Shown piece by piece: positions 1-12,147 of a DNA stretch of 64,000 nucleotides. A program made the position numbers and the translations under genes. The notes beneath the pieces were generated by a model. The model worked only from the letters and a program-made list of their open reading frames with translations. It was not told where the DNA came from and searched no databases. Each line of letters starts with the position of its first letter. The stretch's first letter is position 1. The stretch comes from Rhodamnia argentea (lineage: Eukaryota > Streptophyta > Magnoliopsida > Myrtales > Myrtaceae). Where the stretch lies: NCBI RefSeq assembly GCF_020921035.1, contig NC_063155.1, positions 17,751,311 to 17,815,310 on the forward strand. The letters run 5' to 3'.

Positions 1-59
1 GATATTTGTAACTTGTAAACAACAATCGAGCACTCAATTAATGGAAATTTCCTCTGATT

Positions 60-2060
60 AGGAAGGTGCACGCATCTGGCGGGCGAGCTCCGTTAAGAAG
101 AGAAGATGTGCATGGAACTACTCCAAGTCAATAACTTCTAACATTGGATAATCAGTAGACACCCGCCTAGGAAGACTCGTCCATTAAACGTTTTGGATTC
201 GGAATCGTTGGCTGAGCATGTGTTTTACACCAAGAAAGCATGTGCTCTCCATCGAAACTTAGCCTTGCCTAAGAGGGCACGCATCTAGGGATAGTATATA
301 GATTGGCCAGAATGACGATATTAAAATTTCGCATAGAGATTTAGGATTAGATTGGTAAAGTTAAAAAGTTCAAGAGTGAATTGATATGTGTACAATGTGT
401 TTAGGACTGATTGCACAATTTCAGTTTTAATCTTCTCCATTGGTAAAATATTTTAATTGTTCTATCTTCTAGTTAGCATTTGCGAGCAAACCAGTGACAT
501 TAAATTATTTTTCCTAATTGAACGGAGGTTCGCATTTTTTCTTCGCAAGATTTCTCGATTAAACCATTTCAAGAATTGTTTATGACAAGTGAACCGGTGG
601 TATATTTTAGCGGGAGCGTAAGTTAACATTGTCAACACGAATTTAGATGAAGAATGCATCTAGACCGTTGATCGGTGATGTCCAGAGAATCTTACGAACA
701 GATGCCATAACAAAATAGATGATTTCTTTGGTAGATTTACCTATCGAAACTCTGACAAAAAAGGAATCTTGCTTCGCGTGGTACATCCATCTACTGAAGA
801 TTCTGCATTGGCAAATAATAAAAGTGCCACTCAATAATTTCAAAAGAAGCTGCTAGCCTAACAGTCCGATTGTACTGTCAATTACTTCTGACCACACGAT
901 CTCCCAATCAATTGGTGTTTTATGAAAAATACGCAATGATGATGTGTGAATTTACTGTTGAGACTATATAGTCCATGATAGTAAGCATTTTCCAATTTCA
1001 AATTATTGGGTGAAGTTATGATTCCAATAGTCCTTCCTAAGGGTAGTATAACTTGGGCATTGAATGATGTGCAAGTCATTGTTCCAAGTCAATAACTTTT
1101 AATATTGGACAAATCAGTAGACACCCGCCTGGGGAGGCTCGTTCATTGAACATCTTGTATTCGGAATTGTTCAGAAAGCACGTGCTCCCCATCCAACATT
1201 TTCATTTGTTTATCTGCATCTTCTTGTGCAGCAGGAAGGCATCTTCTCTTTATTAAACATTTTGGTATGCGCAGTCGTTTAAGAATGCATGTGATCTCCA
1301 TCAAAGATTAGCCTTGACTAGAGGGGCACGCGTCTCAATGATATTGCCTTGACTTACGGGAGCGACCCATTGGAAAGGGAAATGCGCATTGCACAGCACC
1401 GAGTCAACAACCTTTAATGTTGGATTAATCGATAAACACCCGCCTGGGAAGACTCCTTCATTAAACATTTTGTATTCGGAATCGTTCAGCAGCATGTGCT
1501 CTCCACCCAGATAAACATTTTGTATTCGGAATCGTCCAAATTATACTGCTTCTCCGATAATTCCATAAGATAGTCCCTAAATACACTTCCAAAATACTTG
1601 CTCATCTATGGGTCGCCTCGAAGGAGTCTCCGATGGTTGGCCGCTATAACTGAATGGTTCGATGAATTCGGGGGAAGCGACCTATTGCCCTGCGAGGAGG
1701 CCCCTCCCCCAACCCACTTGGCTTCAACTGCAGATGGCTCGACCACATGAACCACACCGTCACTCATGCCGAGCGCAATCTGAACGTATATGTTGTTCGT
1801 GAGTGGGCCAACAAGTTTCACTTGACTAGATGAGCAAAACGTTAAAAGGTTTATAACTCAATTGGCATAATTAAAAAGTTTAGGATTGAAATTAGCATAA
1901 GTACAATAGGTTTAAGACTTTTTTTGGTAACTTTCCTAATTTTTTACTATAAAGAAGATTGTGATTTTCTCTTCATTCAATATTTTGGTATTCACAGTCT
2001 TTTTAGAACGCATGTGATCTCCATTAAAGATTAGCCTTGACTAGAGGGGCACACGGTTTA
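60..2060. repeat. Diverged repeated segments, no gene
   Basis: A block of about 110 bp (sharing 'cacccgcctgggaagactc', then 'catttt-gtattcggaatcgt' and a 'gcatgtgctctcca' tail) recurs at about 110-290, 1083-1195 and 1395-1510. A related 'gatctccatcaaagattagcc' block recurs at 1255-1330 and 1975-2052. The copies are diverged and irregularly spaced. Apart from the TOPLESS-like fragment inside, no coding region was recognised. Confidence 0.55.
1612..1821 (-). pseudogene. TOPLESS-related (TPR) C-terminal fragment
   Basis: The minus-strand frame from about 1821 to 1612 contains QIALGMSDGVVHVVEPS followed by AVEAKW and a Gly/Ser/Asn/Pro-rich tail. This resembles the last WD40 blade and C-terminus of plant TOPLESS/TPR co-repressors, where an 'NQIALGMSDG.VHVVEP' segment followed by a Lys-Trp pair is typical. 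TPR proteins exceed 1,000 residues, and nothing else of one is visible nearby (no LisH/CTLH region and no other WD repeats). It is therefore an isolated last-exon remnant or a transduplicated piece. The family call rests on remembered family sequence. Confidence 0.6.
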
Positions 2061-2340
2061 TCATTTCATTGATTTACTCCGTTGCAGCTTTAATACCCAC
2101 TTCATGTTTTATTCCGTCTTTTCTCCAATGTGCTTATTAGATAAAGCTCTACTGAACTATGTAAGGTACAATGCGCATTCAAATCCATGTTTTTAAGTGT
2201 AGTTCTTTACTAGAGTTCATCCCATGTCAGATGTCTCCGAATAGACTTCTTGAGTAAAATTACGCATTTATACTGATGTGATGTTGCAACAACTCTAGTT
2301 TGACTGCATAATTTAAGTTTACTTTCTTTTGTGTTTTTCA

Positions 2341-2720
2341 AACTTGGCGTGCTACAATTGAAATATGGGAATGTTGGGGATGGTTCAGTGATTTCTGACC
2401 GTTTGTGATCATTGGATGTTTGGCATTTTGAGGTACTTTTTTCATTGGCTTAGTCAATTTTTAAGAGTGGAATGTGATGTCAACAAAGTTGTTATTTAAA
2501 AAAAAAAAAAACCCTGAAAAAGAACTCGATGAAGGTATGCAAATGCTTTATTTATCATTAATAACTTGATACTAACGCATTATTAGCATGTGGGGCCAAT
2601 GTGGAATAGATAAAAGAGGAAGAACAACGACCATTTGTTCATCTCTACCTTATATTTCCAACTTCATTAAGGGTACGACAATTTTAAGTGAATGCAATAT
2701 GCTTGTCCTGTTAAGCAATT
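2341..2720 (+). repeat. Decayed duplicate of the TNL upstream region
   Basis: Two blocks here match the DNA directly upstream of the TNL start: 2341-2435 with 5050-5160 (shared start 'aacttggcgtgc'), and 2573-2715 with 5188-5330 (shared 'caacttcat' and 'gtggaat' words). Order and orientation are the same. The segment looks like the promoter and 5' leader of a lost tandem TNL copy. No TIR frame follows it. Confidence 0.6.
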
Positions 2721-2989
2721 AAGAAATCAAGAAATTACTTTACACGTTAGTCGTGAAAGGACCAAGCCAACTAATTTGAATTGACTAGAGGGTGAGGTCG
2801 AAAATAGGATATGACAAGTACTATAAAGCTCGGACCAAAAAAAAAAAAAGTACTATAAAGCATTTGCAATTGCTCCTTGTCAATCAATTACTAATTAATT
2901 GGACATTTCATGTTAATCTTTGTTTGCTTCGTAAAAGATATCGAGTTCATAGGTGTCGATAGAGGGAAAAATTACCAAAAGAGTCCTAA

Positions 2990-3180
2990 ACCTATAGCAC
3001 TTGTGCCAGTATAGTCCTAAAACTTTCAATTGTGCCAATTCAATCCCGAACTTTTTGACAACTTGTCACTTTAGTCATAAACCTTTCAATTATGACATCC
3101 TAACACTTTTGAAATTTTGTCAATTTAGTCTTAAATCTTTTGAAATTTTTTTTCAATTTATGGCCGACAACCTCCGCTTG
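2990..3180. repeat. AT-rich dispersed repeat ('agtcctaaac' type)
   Basis: Short phrases such as 'gtcctaaacctatagcac' and 'tttgtcaatttagtc' recur with variation. The same phrase type is found at about 4650-4740 and 23310-23400, so this is a dispersed non-coding family. Between here and the next element (3181-3770) I see only short chance frames. Confidence 0.45.
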
Positions 3181-3770
3181 CCATTGTGTGAGCCCTCGCT
3201 AGCGGCCATGAATGCACTATGAATTTCCTTATGCCAACTAATAGCTTTTCCCATTATCATGGCTATTCAAATCCCTACCTTAGACTTGCCAATGAGATGA
3301 TCATCCACTTATCTTTCCAACCCATTTGGCAAGCACGAAATTGCTATGGCACTCAACTTTTGATGATCATTTGAAGCATTTTAGAGGACATTTTCGCAGA
3401 TGTTCTTTTAAATTTCGGTTGATCTACTATGTCCGGCTTATTTTGAAAGTAAATTATAACCTGCCCGTGATCTTCACAGAATGACATTTTGGCTTTTACA
3501 AAGCACAGTGCTTCAAATTTTTGGACGTATCCAATCTAGATCTAATATAGAAAGGATTAATACATGGAAAAAAAAAATCTCAAGTTGGCTTACCCATGCC
3601 ATATTTATTGCAAATCGTTTTGCGTGTCACAAAAATTTCCAAACCGATGCACTCATGCCCCATTTACCCAAAATATTCCCAAGGAAAAATTATCATATTT
3701 TATCAAATTTACCAATCTAAGGTTTTGAAATTTGAAATTTTTTGTCTCGTGAAATCTTATATTTAGAGTA

Positions 3771-4216
3771 AGGGTTAACAAAAAAAAAAAAAAAACCAAA
3801 CTAGCACACATGTGATAAATTGACCCCAAGCTAATTTTTTTACCTTTAGAAATATCAATTTGGTACATATGTGACAAATTTATCTCAAGCTAATTTTTTA
3901 ACCACCAAAAGTCTTAAATTGGTACACTTGTAACAAATTTACCATCCGTTAGTTTCCGTTAAATTGTATTAGTACCCCAGAAAATCCTAAACTAATACAC
4001 ATGTTACTAATCGAGGGTAAAATCCCCAAACTAGGACCCATCAATTGCCATTTGTCGTCTAATTCAACAATTTGATAGTAAAATTTAACGGAAACTAATA
4101 GAATATAAATTTTTCATAGGTGTACCGGTTTCGAATTTTTGGTAGACAAAAAATTAATTTGTAGTAAATTTGTCAGAAGTGTATACCAATTTAAGATTTT
4201 TAATGGTATTAACCCC
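3771..4216. mobile_element. Fold-back, MITE-like element (copy A)
   Basis: The ends are short inverted repeats ('agggttaac' at the left, 'ttaacccct' at the right). The halves carry inverted blocks around 'gtttccgttaaatt' (about 3950) and 'aatttaacggaaact' (about 4085). Inside are several variants of a roughly 60-bp unit of the type 'aaattggtacacttgtaac-aaatttacc'. A second copy lies at about 25170-25625. No target duplication is clear and there is no coding capacity. Confidence 0.55.
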
Positions 4217-5420
4217 TTCAATTAAATGTGGTAGTGGGAATTTTTGTGACACAAAACTAGTTGGCAGTGAATTGACACATGAGTACCAATTTAAGAATTT
4301 CTTTTTTACGCAAACTAGTTTGTTGTAAATATGGCCAAATATACTAGTTTGGAAATTTTTGTGGTAATAGCCCAAATGAAAATACAAGAGTTGCAATGAA
4401 AGTAATCGTGCCTCGTAAGTTGCCCCATAATTTTGTTTTAATCGATTAGTTGTCCATATTAACACATATGTCATGGTTGACATAACTTTTAATTCATTTC
4501 CTCTTATGTGCGTCGTTAAATGAGAAATCTTTTGAATGATTCTTGGCAATCGGTTCTTTAAGAAATCGATTTGAAGCAAAAGGTTTGAGGTGAAAGCACT
4601 CTACGTGAAGCAATGGATTTCTTACGGGAGAATTACAAATAAGTTACAAACTTATTGTATTTGTATCAATTCAATCTTAAATCTTTCAATTTTACCAACT
4701 CCTAAACATTTTCACGTTTTGCTAATTGAGTATATCCTCACGTGAATATTTTTAAATTTTATATAAATTTTTTATTTTTTCTTTCTTATTCTGTTTTTTT
4801 TCCTACCAAGTCCGGCAAGGGTCGCTGGCTGATCCTCATCCAGATGGCCAGTAGGTGAGGGCCGTGACCATCACCGAAGCTGGCAAGGGCTTGACAGCCC
4901 TCAACAAGCCTGAACGAGCCACGACCCCCGCCTAGCTTGGAAGACAAAAAAAGGAAAAGAAAGAAAATAAAGGAATAAATTTTTTTAGAAGTTCATGAAT
5001 AAATTATAAAATTAAAAGGTTTAGTTTTTTATTTTATTTTTTTCCGTTCAAACTTGGCGTGCAACAATTGAAAAGTGGAAAGGTCGGGGGAGGACGGCGC
5101 AGTGATTTTTGACCCTTTGTCATCATTGAATGTCTGGCAATTTCTTTGTACTGTTTTTTTTTTTTTATAATAGACTCCTTTGACATGGAATTATTAGCAC
5201 GTGACGCCAGTGTGGAATCGATGAAAGAGAGAACAACGCGTTTGTTGATCTGTACCTTGTGTTTCCAACTTCATCAAGAATCTTTCAATTTTAAATGAAT
5301 ACAACTTGCCTGTTAATAAAGAAGACAAGGCAATTTATCAATCCTTACAAGTAGCAGAAAAGCTTCTTTCGTTATTCATCAATCCTTCATCTTCCCTTTC
5401 CACTTTCCCCTGAGATTGCC
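4217..5420. other. Upstream region of the TNL gene
   Basis: This holds further degenerate 60-bp-type repeats (4217-4390), a GC-richer patch at 4800-4940, and the TNL-proximal blocks that also occur at 2341-2720. A long T-run lies at about 5153-5166. No TATA box could be assigned with confidence. Confidence 0.4.
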
Positions 5421-7892
5421 ATGGACAACGCATCTGCTTCTTCGTTCCAGCGTCCCATACCCACTGGACGAGGCAACGATTCACACCACGTATTCTTGAG
5501 CTTTAGAGGCCCAGATACCCGCAGGAAATTCACCGATCACCTCTTCCATGGTCTAGCTAACGCAGGAACCATACCTATTTCTGTGTTCAAGGACGATAAG
5601 AGCATCCCAATTGGTGAGGAATTTGCTTCGCAGATTTTTGGCGCCATCTCACGGTCTAAGATTTCGATCCCCATCATCTCCAAAAATTATGCTACGAGCA
5701 AATGGTGCCTCTGGGAGCTCGTTCGTATGATGGACCGCAGGAAGAGCACGTCACACATAGTGTTGCCCATTTTTTATGAAGTGAAACCATCGGATGTGCG
5801 GTATCTAAAAGGAGAGTTTGGGGACGCCTACCATTTGAGTAAGAAGGATTATGGAGAGAAAGATATCCGTGAATTCGAACAAGCGCTTAGAGATGTGAGT
5901 TACTTACAAGTATGGGATTCTGAGAAAATTGCTAGCGGGTACTTCTCTTCCACCTGAACTTTATTTTCTGTTTGTTTGTTTAGTACGTTTTCTTATTGAA
6001 TCAAAACTGACGGCAACAAACACTGATACTTCCCCAGAAGTCCCCTGAAAACTAGACGAATAACTCCGAAAACCAAGGTATCCCGTAGCTCCAAGAATTT
6101 TACAATTGCCTCCAATGCAGGGCAAAACACTAAAGAAACGACCACCCCTCCTGTCAATAGTATCAATTAGCAGTATGTCTACGAATTTGACCCCCAAAAG
6201 AAAAAAAACTAAAAGCAAAATATGCCTACAAAGAGTCCAATGCTTGTCTTCCAAAGCTTGATCCTGACCAAATAAGATGGACCTCCTATTGCCAGTTGGG
6301 GTTGGCTCAGTTGATGAGGATCGGACACTTCGGATTGACCATGTCTACATTCCTTTCCAGCCGCTAGTAAACCCTCATTGGTAGGTGATTTGTACGTCAG
6401 CTGTATGTTCTTAAAGTAGGCTGATGGGATGCCTTAGCCTTCGAGTGGGTAACCTTCCATCCGCCGAAAGGAAAGGAAAATCGGCCTCGTATCCTTCAAC
6501 TAGCAGCAGCCTTAAGCCTTATAACGATCATTTATACTTCTAAGCACTCTTCATAATTGAGGTGCCCCACCTTATTTTACGTGAACAAGATCTGTCCTTC
6601 AGCAGCAAGGGAAGGGGGAAAAAAAATGAAATTCTGCCACACCATCATCCTCCATGGTTATTCGTGAAACTAAAACATCTTGCTTGTTAATAGGCCCCAA
6701 ATCATCCTCCACATATATGTGGGTGTATTTTGATGGGATTAAGTATTGCCACGAAGTTATCATGAGTTTTGTTTTTTGACAGGCGTGAAGGAGAATTAGT
6801 GCAAAAAGTTGTCGACATTGTTCTAGGCGAGTTGCGAAATTATTTTCAGCTTGATGTTACTGAGGAGGTGGTAGGAATTGATGATCAAGTTAAAAAAATT
6901 AAGAATTGGGCAGACTCTCCTGCCACTCATGCTCGAATGATTGGAATCTATGGCATGGGCGGGCTCGGAAAAACTACTCTTGCCAAGGCCATCTACAACG
7001 AGCTGTCCAAGGACTTTGTGGATTGCAGTTACATTCCAGATATTCGAGATACAGTTCACCACAATGGTATTCATTTTGTGCAAAATCAACTGATTAAGGA
7101 CATATTGCCAAATGAACGTGAAGTTTCGAATGTTGATCGTGGAATTAATTTGATAAAATCTAGATTCCAATGCAAAAAGGTTCTCATTCTTTTGGATGAC
7201 ATAGATGTAGGGGCAAAAGGAGGGAAACAACTGCAAGCTTTGGCTAGAGAACGTGACTGGTTTATGGCAGGTAGTATAATCATTGTTACAACTAGATATC
7301 AAGATGTTCTTGATCAATCTAAATTCACGGTCGACTACAAGTATCCAATGAATACATTGGATGAGGTCCATTCTGTGCTTTTATTTAACAAACATGCATT
7401 TCGTATGAGCTGTTCTCTGAGGTACTTTGAAGAAACCTCTCGTGAAATCATAACCACCATGGGTGGGCTACCCTTGGCTCTTGTGGTTGTAGGCTCATAT
7501 TTGTTTGGAAAAAAAATCCTAAAGTATGGATAGATACGCTGAAACAATTGAAAGAACAACCACATGAAGATGTACGAGGGAGTTTGATGATAAGTTATGA
7601 GGCATTAAAGCCTAGACATAAGGAGATTTTTCTCGATATTGCTTGTTTTTTTATTGGAAAAAAGAGCAAATTTGCAATGTACATGTGGGACGACTGCGGG
7701 TTTTATCCAAGCGAAGGAATTGAAGAGTTGAAGTTGAGGTGCTTAATAAAAAGAGGAAATGATGGCAAGTTAAAGATGCATGATCAATTGAGGGATCTAG
7801 GAAGGAGCATTGTTGCTCAAGGACAACCGCCGGAGAGACGTAGCAGATTATGGGTCTATGAGGAAGCCTTCAAAGTACTAATGGAAAAGAAG

Positions 7893-9967
7893 GTAACATA
7901 TGGCACTCCTTTTTCTTCCCTTCTCTCTCATATTCCTGTATATTTAATTTGATCTATTCAAATCATTTATCTAGAATGAGCAGAGGCTCCTATTTTTAAG
8001 AAAGAATCTAAGCATCCATTCATGTCCACCATAGACTAATTGTGACAACTCATTGAAATATAAATATTCCAAGGATGAAATAGTTACATACTTACATGTG
8101 CTTGCTTGATAGTTAGATCGAACGCATTGAGGTGCTCCTATGATTTAGGAATCACAGCTTGATTTAGAAAAATCAATCACAGCTTTTTCTTTTTTTTTTT
8201 TGTGGTGCTCCATCTCTTTCCATTCTTCATTCCTCTCAATAGATACGAAAGCAAAAATCGCCTTAAGGATTGCATTACGAAAATCGTCCTGTTTTTTGTA
8301 AGGTTGTATCCCGTTGTCCTTGTTCGTGTCCAGGATTAGGTTAGAAGGATGAACGTATTTTGCTTTCTTTGTTTCTTTCATTGCCATTGTCTTTTCCTCT
8401 TCTCTTTTCTTAATAAACATTTCTTTCCTCTCCAAGTTATTTTATATTATTTACTGTTTGTGCCAAAAACCGCTAGACAAAGCTGACTGTTTAGAGGAAA
8501 TGCCGTGCTTATTATTCTATCGTGTACATCAGTTGCATATAATTTTCACCATGAAGCCAATTTTTTTTAACTAGTTTATCTTTTACTTGAACAGTCGATC
8601 TTCTCCACCAAAAGAAAAAAAATATGTCGATCTTCATGATATTTTACCATGTTATATTGTCCGTTTAGGGAGGCTAAGAGATGTTGGGCAAAGAAAAACG
8701 CTTTATGTTGTTGATTTGATTTGAAATAGTTCGTTCGCATGATTCAGTGTCACACTCTTTTGTTGATTCAATTGCTGTTTTTTTTTTTAACATTAGCAAA
8801 AAGATCACAGGATCTGGGTGTTTGACAAATGAAATAAGTCGAATACGTTTGAACAGAGACAAATGTTAAAATATGCTAATTCATTTACCAAAAATTTAAA
8901 TCATTGTAAGATGTGACAGATCTAAATAATTTTGGAAAACGAAATATGTAGCGGACTAACTTCCAATTATCTCGACTATCGTAGTTATGATTTTGTCTAT
9001 TTCATAATATTTCCTATTTCTACAATTCATTTGGGCAAAGCATATGCACGTTCCGTGCAAACTTTTGATGAAATTTTGAGGTATGAAATCCCCTTTCAAT
9101 ATATTAGAGATTTTGAGATGAATGTACAAGTGAAAATAATGAATCATCACGTGAGATGATGACTATCAGCAACATTTATGGATTTGTCCTGCAAACAAAT
9201 TAAGAAAAGCTATACCACCGCAGGTTTTTCACTAGTTAAAATATAAAGGGGAAAATTCCAAATAGGTACCATCATTTCCTTGAATAAAGGCCTGAAGTGC
9301 CTTTATTATTTTAAAGAAGGGACTAACTGTGGGCATATTGTGGTCGATTTTTTCCCCTTTTTTTAATCTATCTTTTCATTTTTTTCTTCCCCTCTTCTCT
9401 CCCCGGATCATTGGCACAAGTTGCCGAACTCGGGCGAGGTCGCCCTCGCCGGCGTTGGGCAAGGGCCGGAGAAGGGAGAGGAAAAAGAAAAATAGGAATA
9501 AAAAATAAAAAATTAAAGGAAGAAAATGCCGTTCGGCTAAGCCCATCTTTGAAACAAAATGGCACTTCAAGCCCTAAATTAGAAACAAGATCCACTTTAG
9601 ACCATTGTTCGAGAAAATGATACACTTTAGGCCCTTATTTGAATTTTCCCTATATAAAGTATAGATAACGACAAAAGAAATGAGTCGAACAATGAAAGTG
9701 AACTAACGAAAAAAAAAAAAAAAAATAGTTTGATCAAAATGGAAAAAAAAAAAAGAATTCGCATAAATAACTTGTATTTTGGCAGTCCAGCATATTCTTA
9801 GTATTTTCAAGAAACTATAGGAAAAAATTTAAAAAAATAACAAAAATTATAATTGTATTAATTCAGTGCAGAATTTTAGTTGTGCCAGTTGAGTCCAAGA
9901 TCTAAAATAACCGAAACGGAAGATTAAAAGCCGATCTAGAAACTCACATGGTTGATTTGACATACAG
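7893..9967 (+). other. Large TNL intron 2 (contains a MITE)
   Basis: This 2,075-bp intron separates the NB-ARC exon from the first LRR exon. It begins with gtaaca and ends with catacag. Apart from the element at 9249-9650 and several A/T-runs (9710-9725, 9741-9754) it holds no recognisable coding segment; the short frames in it are chance. Confidence 0.6.
9249..9650. mobile_element. TIR MITE with 8-9 bp target duplication
   Basis: Terminal inverted repeats: the left end reads 'gggaaaattccaaatag' and the right end, reversed, reads 'gggaaaattcaaataag'. The similarity continues inward (left 'ggcctgaagtgc', right 'ggcctaaagtgt'). The flanks are 'aatataaag' on the left and 'tatataaag' on the right, a target duplication matching at eight of nine bases. 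The size of about 400 bp and the lack of coding capacity fit a non-autonomous hAT- or Mutator-type element. A diverged relative may lie at about 31400-31855. Confidence 0.65.
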
Positions 9968-10446
9968 GGAACTCAACGGGTCGAGGGAATTTCTCTCGAC
10001 GAATCGGAGCCGCTCCAGGAATACACAAGCGAACAGTTCAAAAACTTCCAGAGCTTGAGGTTCCTTCAATTGGGGTGGGCAGCTTTAAGTGGAGACTTTA
10101 ACCAACTGTTTTCACAATTAAGATGGCTTCGGTGGTCTGGCATTGACGCTGAGTCTTTTTCGGCAACCAATTTGCATTTGCCAAATTTGTTGGTGCTGCA
10201 ATTGCTATGGAGTAATGTGACAGAGCATTGGGGAGGATGGAGTTCATTCATGGTAAAATGGAAAAAAGACAGCCTACGCAATTTTTACGTTTGTTCTGTT
10301 TTGTTGATCAACTCGTTTTTTGACGGCTTATTCTTCTTTGTATAGGTGGCAAAGCGGTTGAAAGTTCTCAACCTTGAATATTGTGGACATTTAAGATGTA
10401 CCCCTGATCTCTCGGCTTTCACAGAGTTGGAGATTCTTATCTTAAG

Positions 10447-11100
10447 TAGCTGTCCCAAGCTGGAGCAAATCCACCCTTCTATTGGCAAAGTCAAGAGCCT
10501 CGTTTGGTTAGACTTGAGTGATTGTGCCAGACTCAAGGAGCTACCAGAGGAAGTGAGCGGATTACAAGAACTAAGAAAACTTCTTTTAGACAATTCTGGT
10601 ATTACGAAAATTCCAACGTCAATCGGTTCGCTAAGCAAGCTAAAGAAACTGAGTGCCAGGCATTGTTCATCATTAAGAGAAGTCCCTGGCTCAATTTGGA
10701 ATTTACACAATTTGCGGCATTTGCACTTTGATTATTCCGCGATTGAAGAGTTCGGAAGCTTGAAAAAGTCTCGTCTCTCAGCTATCCCAAAGTCGAAGTA
10801 CAGTGATGAATTGGAGCAAATCCACCCCTCTATTGGCAAATTCACGAGCCTCATTTCCTTGGACTTGCGTTACTGTAAAAGTCTCAAGGAGCTACCGGAA
10901 GAAGTGGGCGAATTAGGAGAACTAAAAGAACTTCTTTTAGACGACTCTGGTATTACGAAAATTCCAACATCAATTGGTTCTTTGAAGAATCTAGAGAAAC
11001 TGAGTGCCCACGGTTGTTCGTCATTGAGAGAAATCCCTAGCACAATTGGGAATTTGCAGAGTTTGCAACATCTGGACCTTGGTCGTTCTGTGATCGAAAG
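10447..11100 (+). repeat. Internal duplication inside the TNL LRR exon
   Basis: The stretch beginning LEQIHPSIGK (about 10460) is repeated at about 10813. Both copies run through LKELPEEV, then LLLD-SGITKIPTSIGSL and CSSLRE. The unit is about 350 bp (roughly five LRRs) and in frame. The copies differ at many positions, so the duplication is not recent. Confidence 0.8.
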
Positions 11101-11968
11101 GCTACCCACTTCTATTGGAAGGTTGAAGAAACTGCGGATGCTGAGACTCCGATTGTGTAATCGTCTGACAGGGGAAATTCCAAGTGAAATCGGTGACTTG
11201 TCTTCGCTCAAGATTCTCGACTTCCGTAGAACATCTATAACTTACCTGCCAAAAAGCATCCAGAATCTTTCTTCTCTCCAACACCTTAACCTATCAGCCT
11301 GTAACGATCTCCAGTCACTGCCGGAGCTACCTTCCAACTTAACATATTTGACGGCCTCTGGTCGGAGTCCCAAGTTGCCACAGCTTTCTTGCCTGATCCA
11401 CCTAGAACAACTCCATCTTCATGAATGCTTTGAAGTGAAAGACCTCCCGGTGCTTCCGTCAAAACTCTTGAAACTTTCTCTTGTCACGTGCCCCAAGCTT
11501 AGTAAATGTCAGCTTGATGGACAGCTTGATGGACTCAAGAATTTGGAAGAGTTGTCGATAGAAAGATGCCGTTCCATAGAAAGATTGGACCTTTCACAGT
11601 TAGATCGTCTGAAACGATTACGCGTGAAGAGTTGCCATTTTCTAGTTGAGATTCAGGGCCACGATAATTTGGAGTTGTTGGAGGAGATATCTGTAATGGG
11701 CTGCAAGTCCATTCAAAGGCTGATCCTTCCAAAATTACAGCGTTTGAAGCACTTAAGGGCTATCGATTGCAAAAATCTAGTTGAAATTCGAGGTCTTGGT
11801 ATGGCACAGCTCTTGGAGACGTTGGATATCCAAAATTGCGGGTCCATCAAAAGATTACCCGACTTATCATGCTTTGCAACCCTGGAAGTGTTGGATATAT
11901 CAGGGTGCAAATCCCTGGAAGAACTACCAAACCTGTCGAAATTTGAAAATCTCAGAATTATAAGATAA

Positions 11969-12147
11969 GGTATTTGCTTGGTGTTTCAAAGATTCCTAGG
12001 GTTGGGGAATCAAGATCTCTAATATGCATAGATATCAAAGGATGTGAATGAATGGAGACTTTGTTGGATTTGTCGGGATGTGAGAAGTTACAATCTCTAG
12101 TGGCATGAGACTGCCAGAAACTTACTCAGCTTCGGGGACTTGAAAAG
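11969..12147 (+). pseudogene. Decayed LRR codons downstream of the TNL stop
   Basis: One frame reads RVGESRSLICIDIKGCE, stop, METLLDLSGCEKLQSLVA, stop, DCQKLTQLRGLEK. It ends next to a possible donor (aag|gtgcg) near 12147. The LxxLDLSGCxxL spacing is that of TNL leucine-rich repeats. The ancestral receptor was therefore longer, and its tail has been lost to stop codons. Confidence 0.65.

Larger units (their letters stand above)
5421..11968 (+). pseudogene. TIR-NBS-LRR (TNL) resistance gene, frameshifted and C-terminally truncated
   Basis: Model of four exons: 5421-5938, 6783-7892, 9968-10252, 10346-11968, all with GT-AG borders. Exon 1 encodes a TIR domain (about residues 20-172; VFLSFRGPDTR, then SKNYATSKWCLWEL). 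Exon 2 encodes the NB-ARC: P-loop GMGGLGKTT near residue 230, kinase-2 VLILLDDID near 305, RNBS-B SIIIVTTR, GLPL motif GGLPLAL, RNBS-D FLDIACFF and the MHD motif near 504. Exons 3 and 4 encode leucine-rich repeats. Such proteins detect pathogen effectors in the cytoplasm or nucleus and trigger cell death through TIR NADase activity. An eight-A run at 7509-7516 breaks the frame between the GLPL and RNBS-D motifs; the joined exons total 3,536 nt, one short of a multiple of three. The frame stops at 11968, but LRR-like codons continue beyond it. It is probably a pseudogene; the A-run could also be a sequencing error. Confidence 0.88.

Noticed and set aside
4154-4579. 141-residue minus-strand frame
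   Set aside because: Lies inside the fold-back repeat family; the frame is not kept in the second copy.
6823-7371. 182-residue minus-strand frame
   Set aside because: Antisense of the NB-ARC exon, which has the full set of P-loop, kinase-2 and RNBS motifs.
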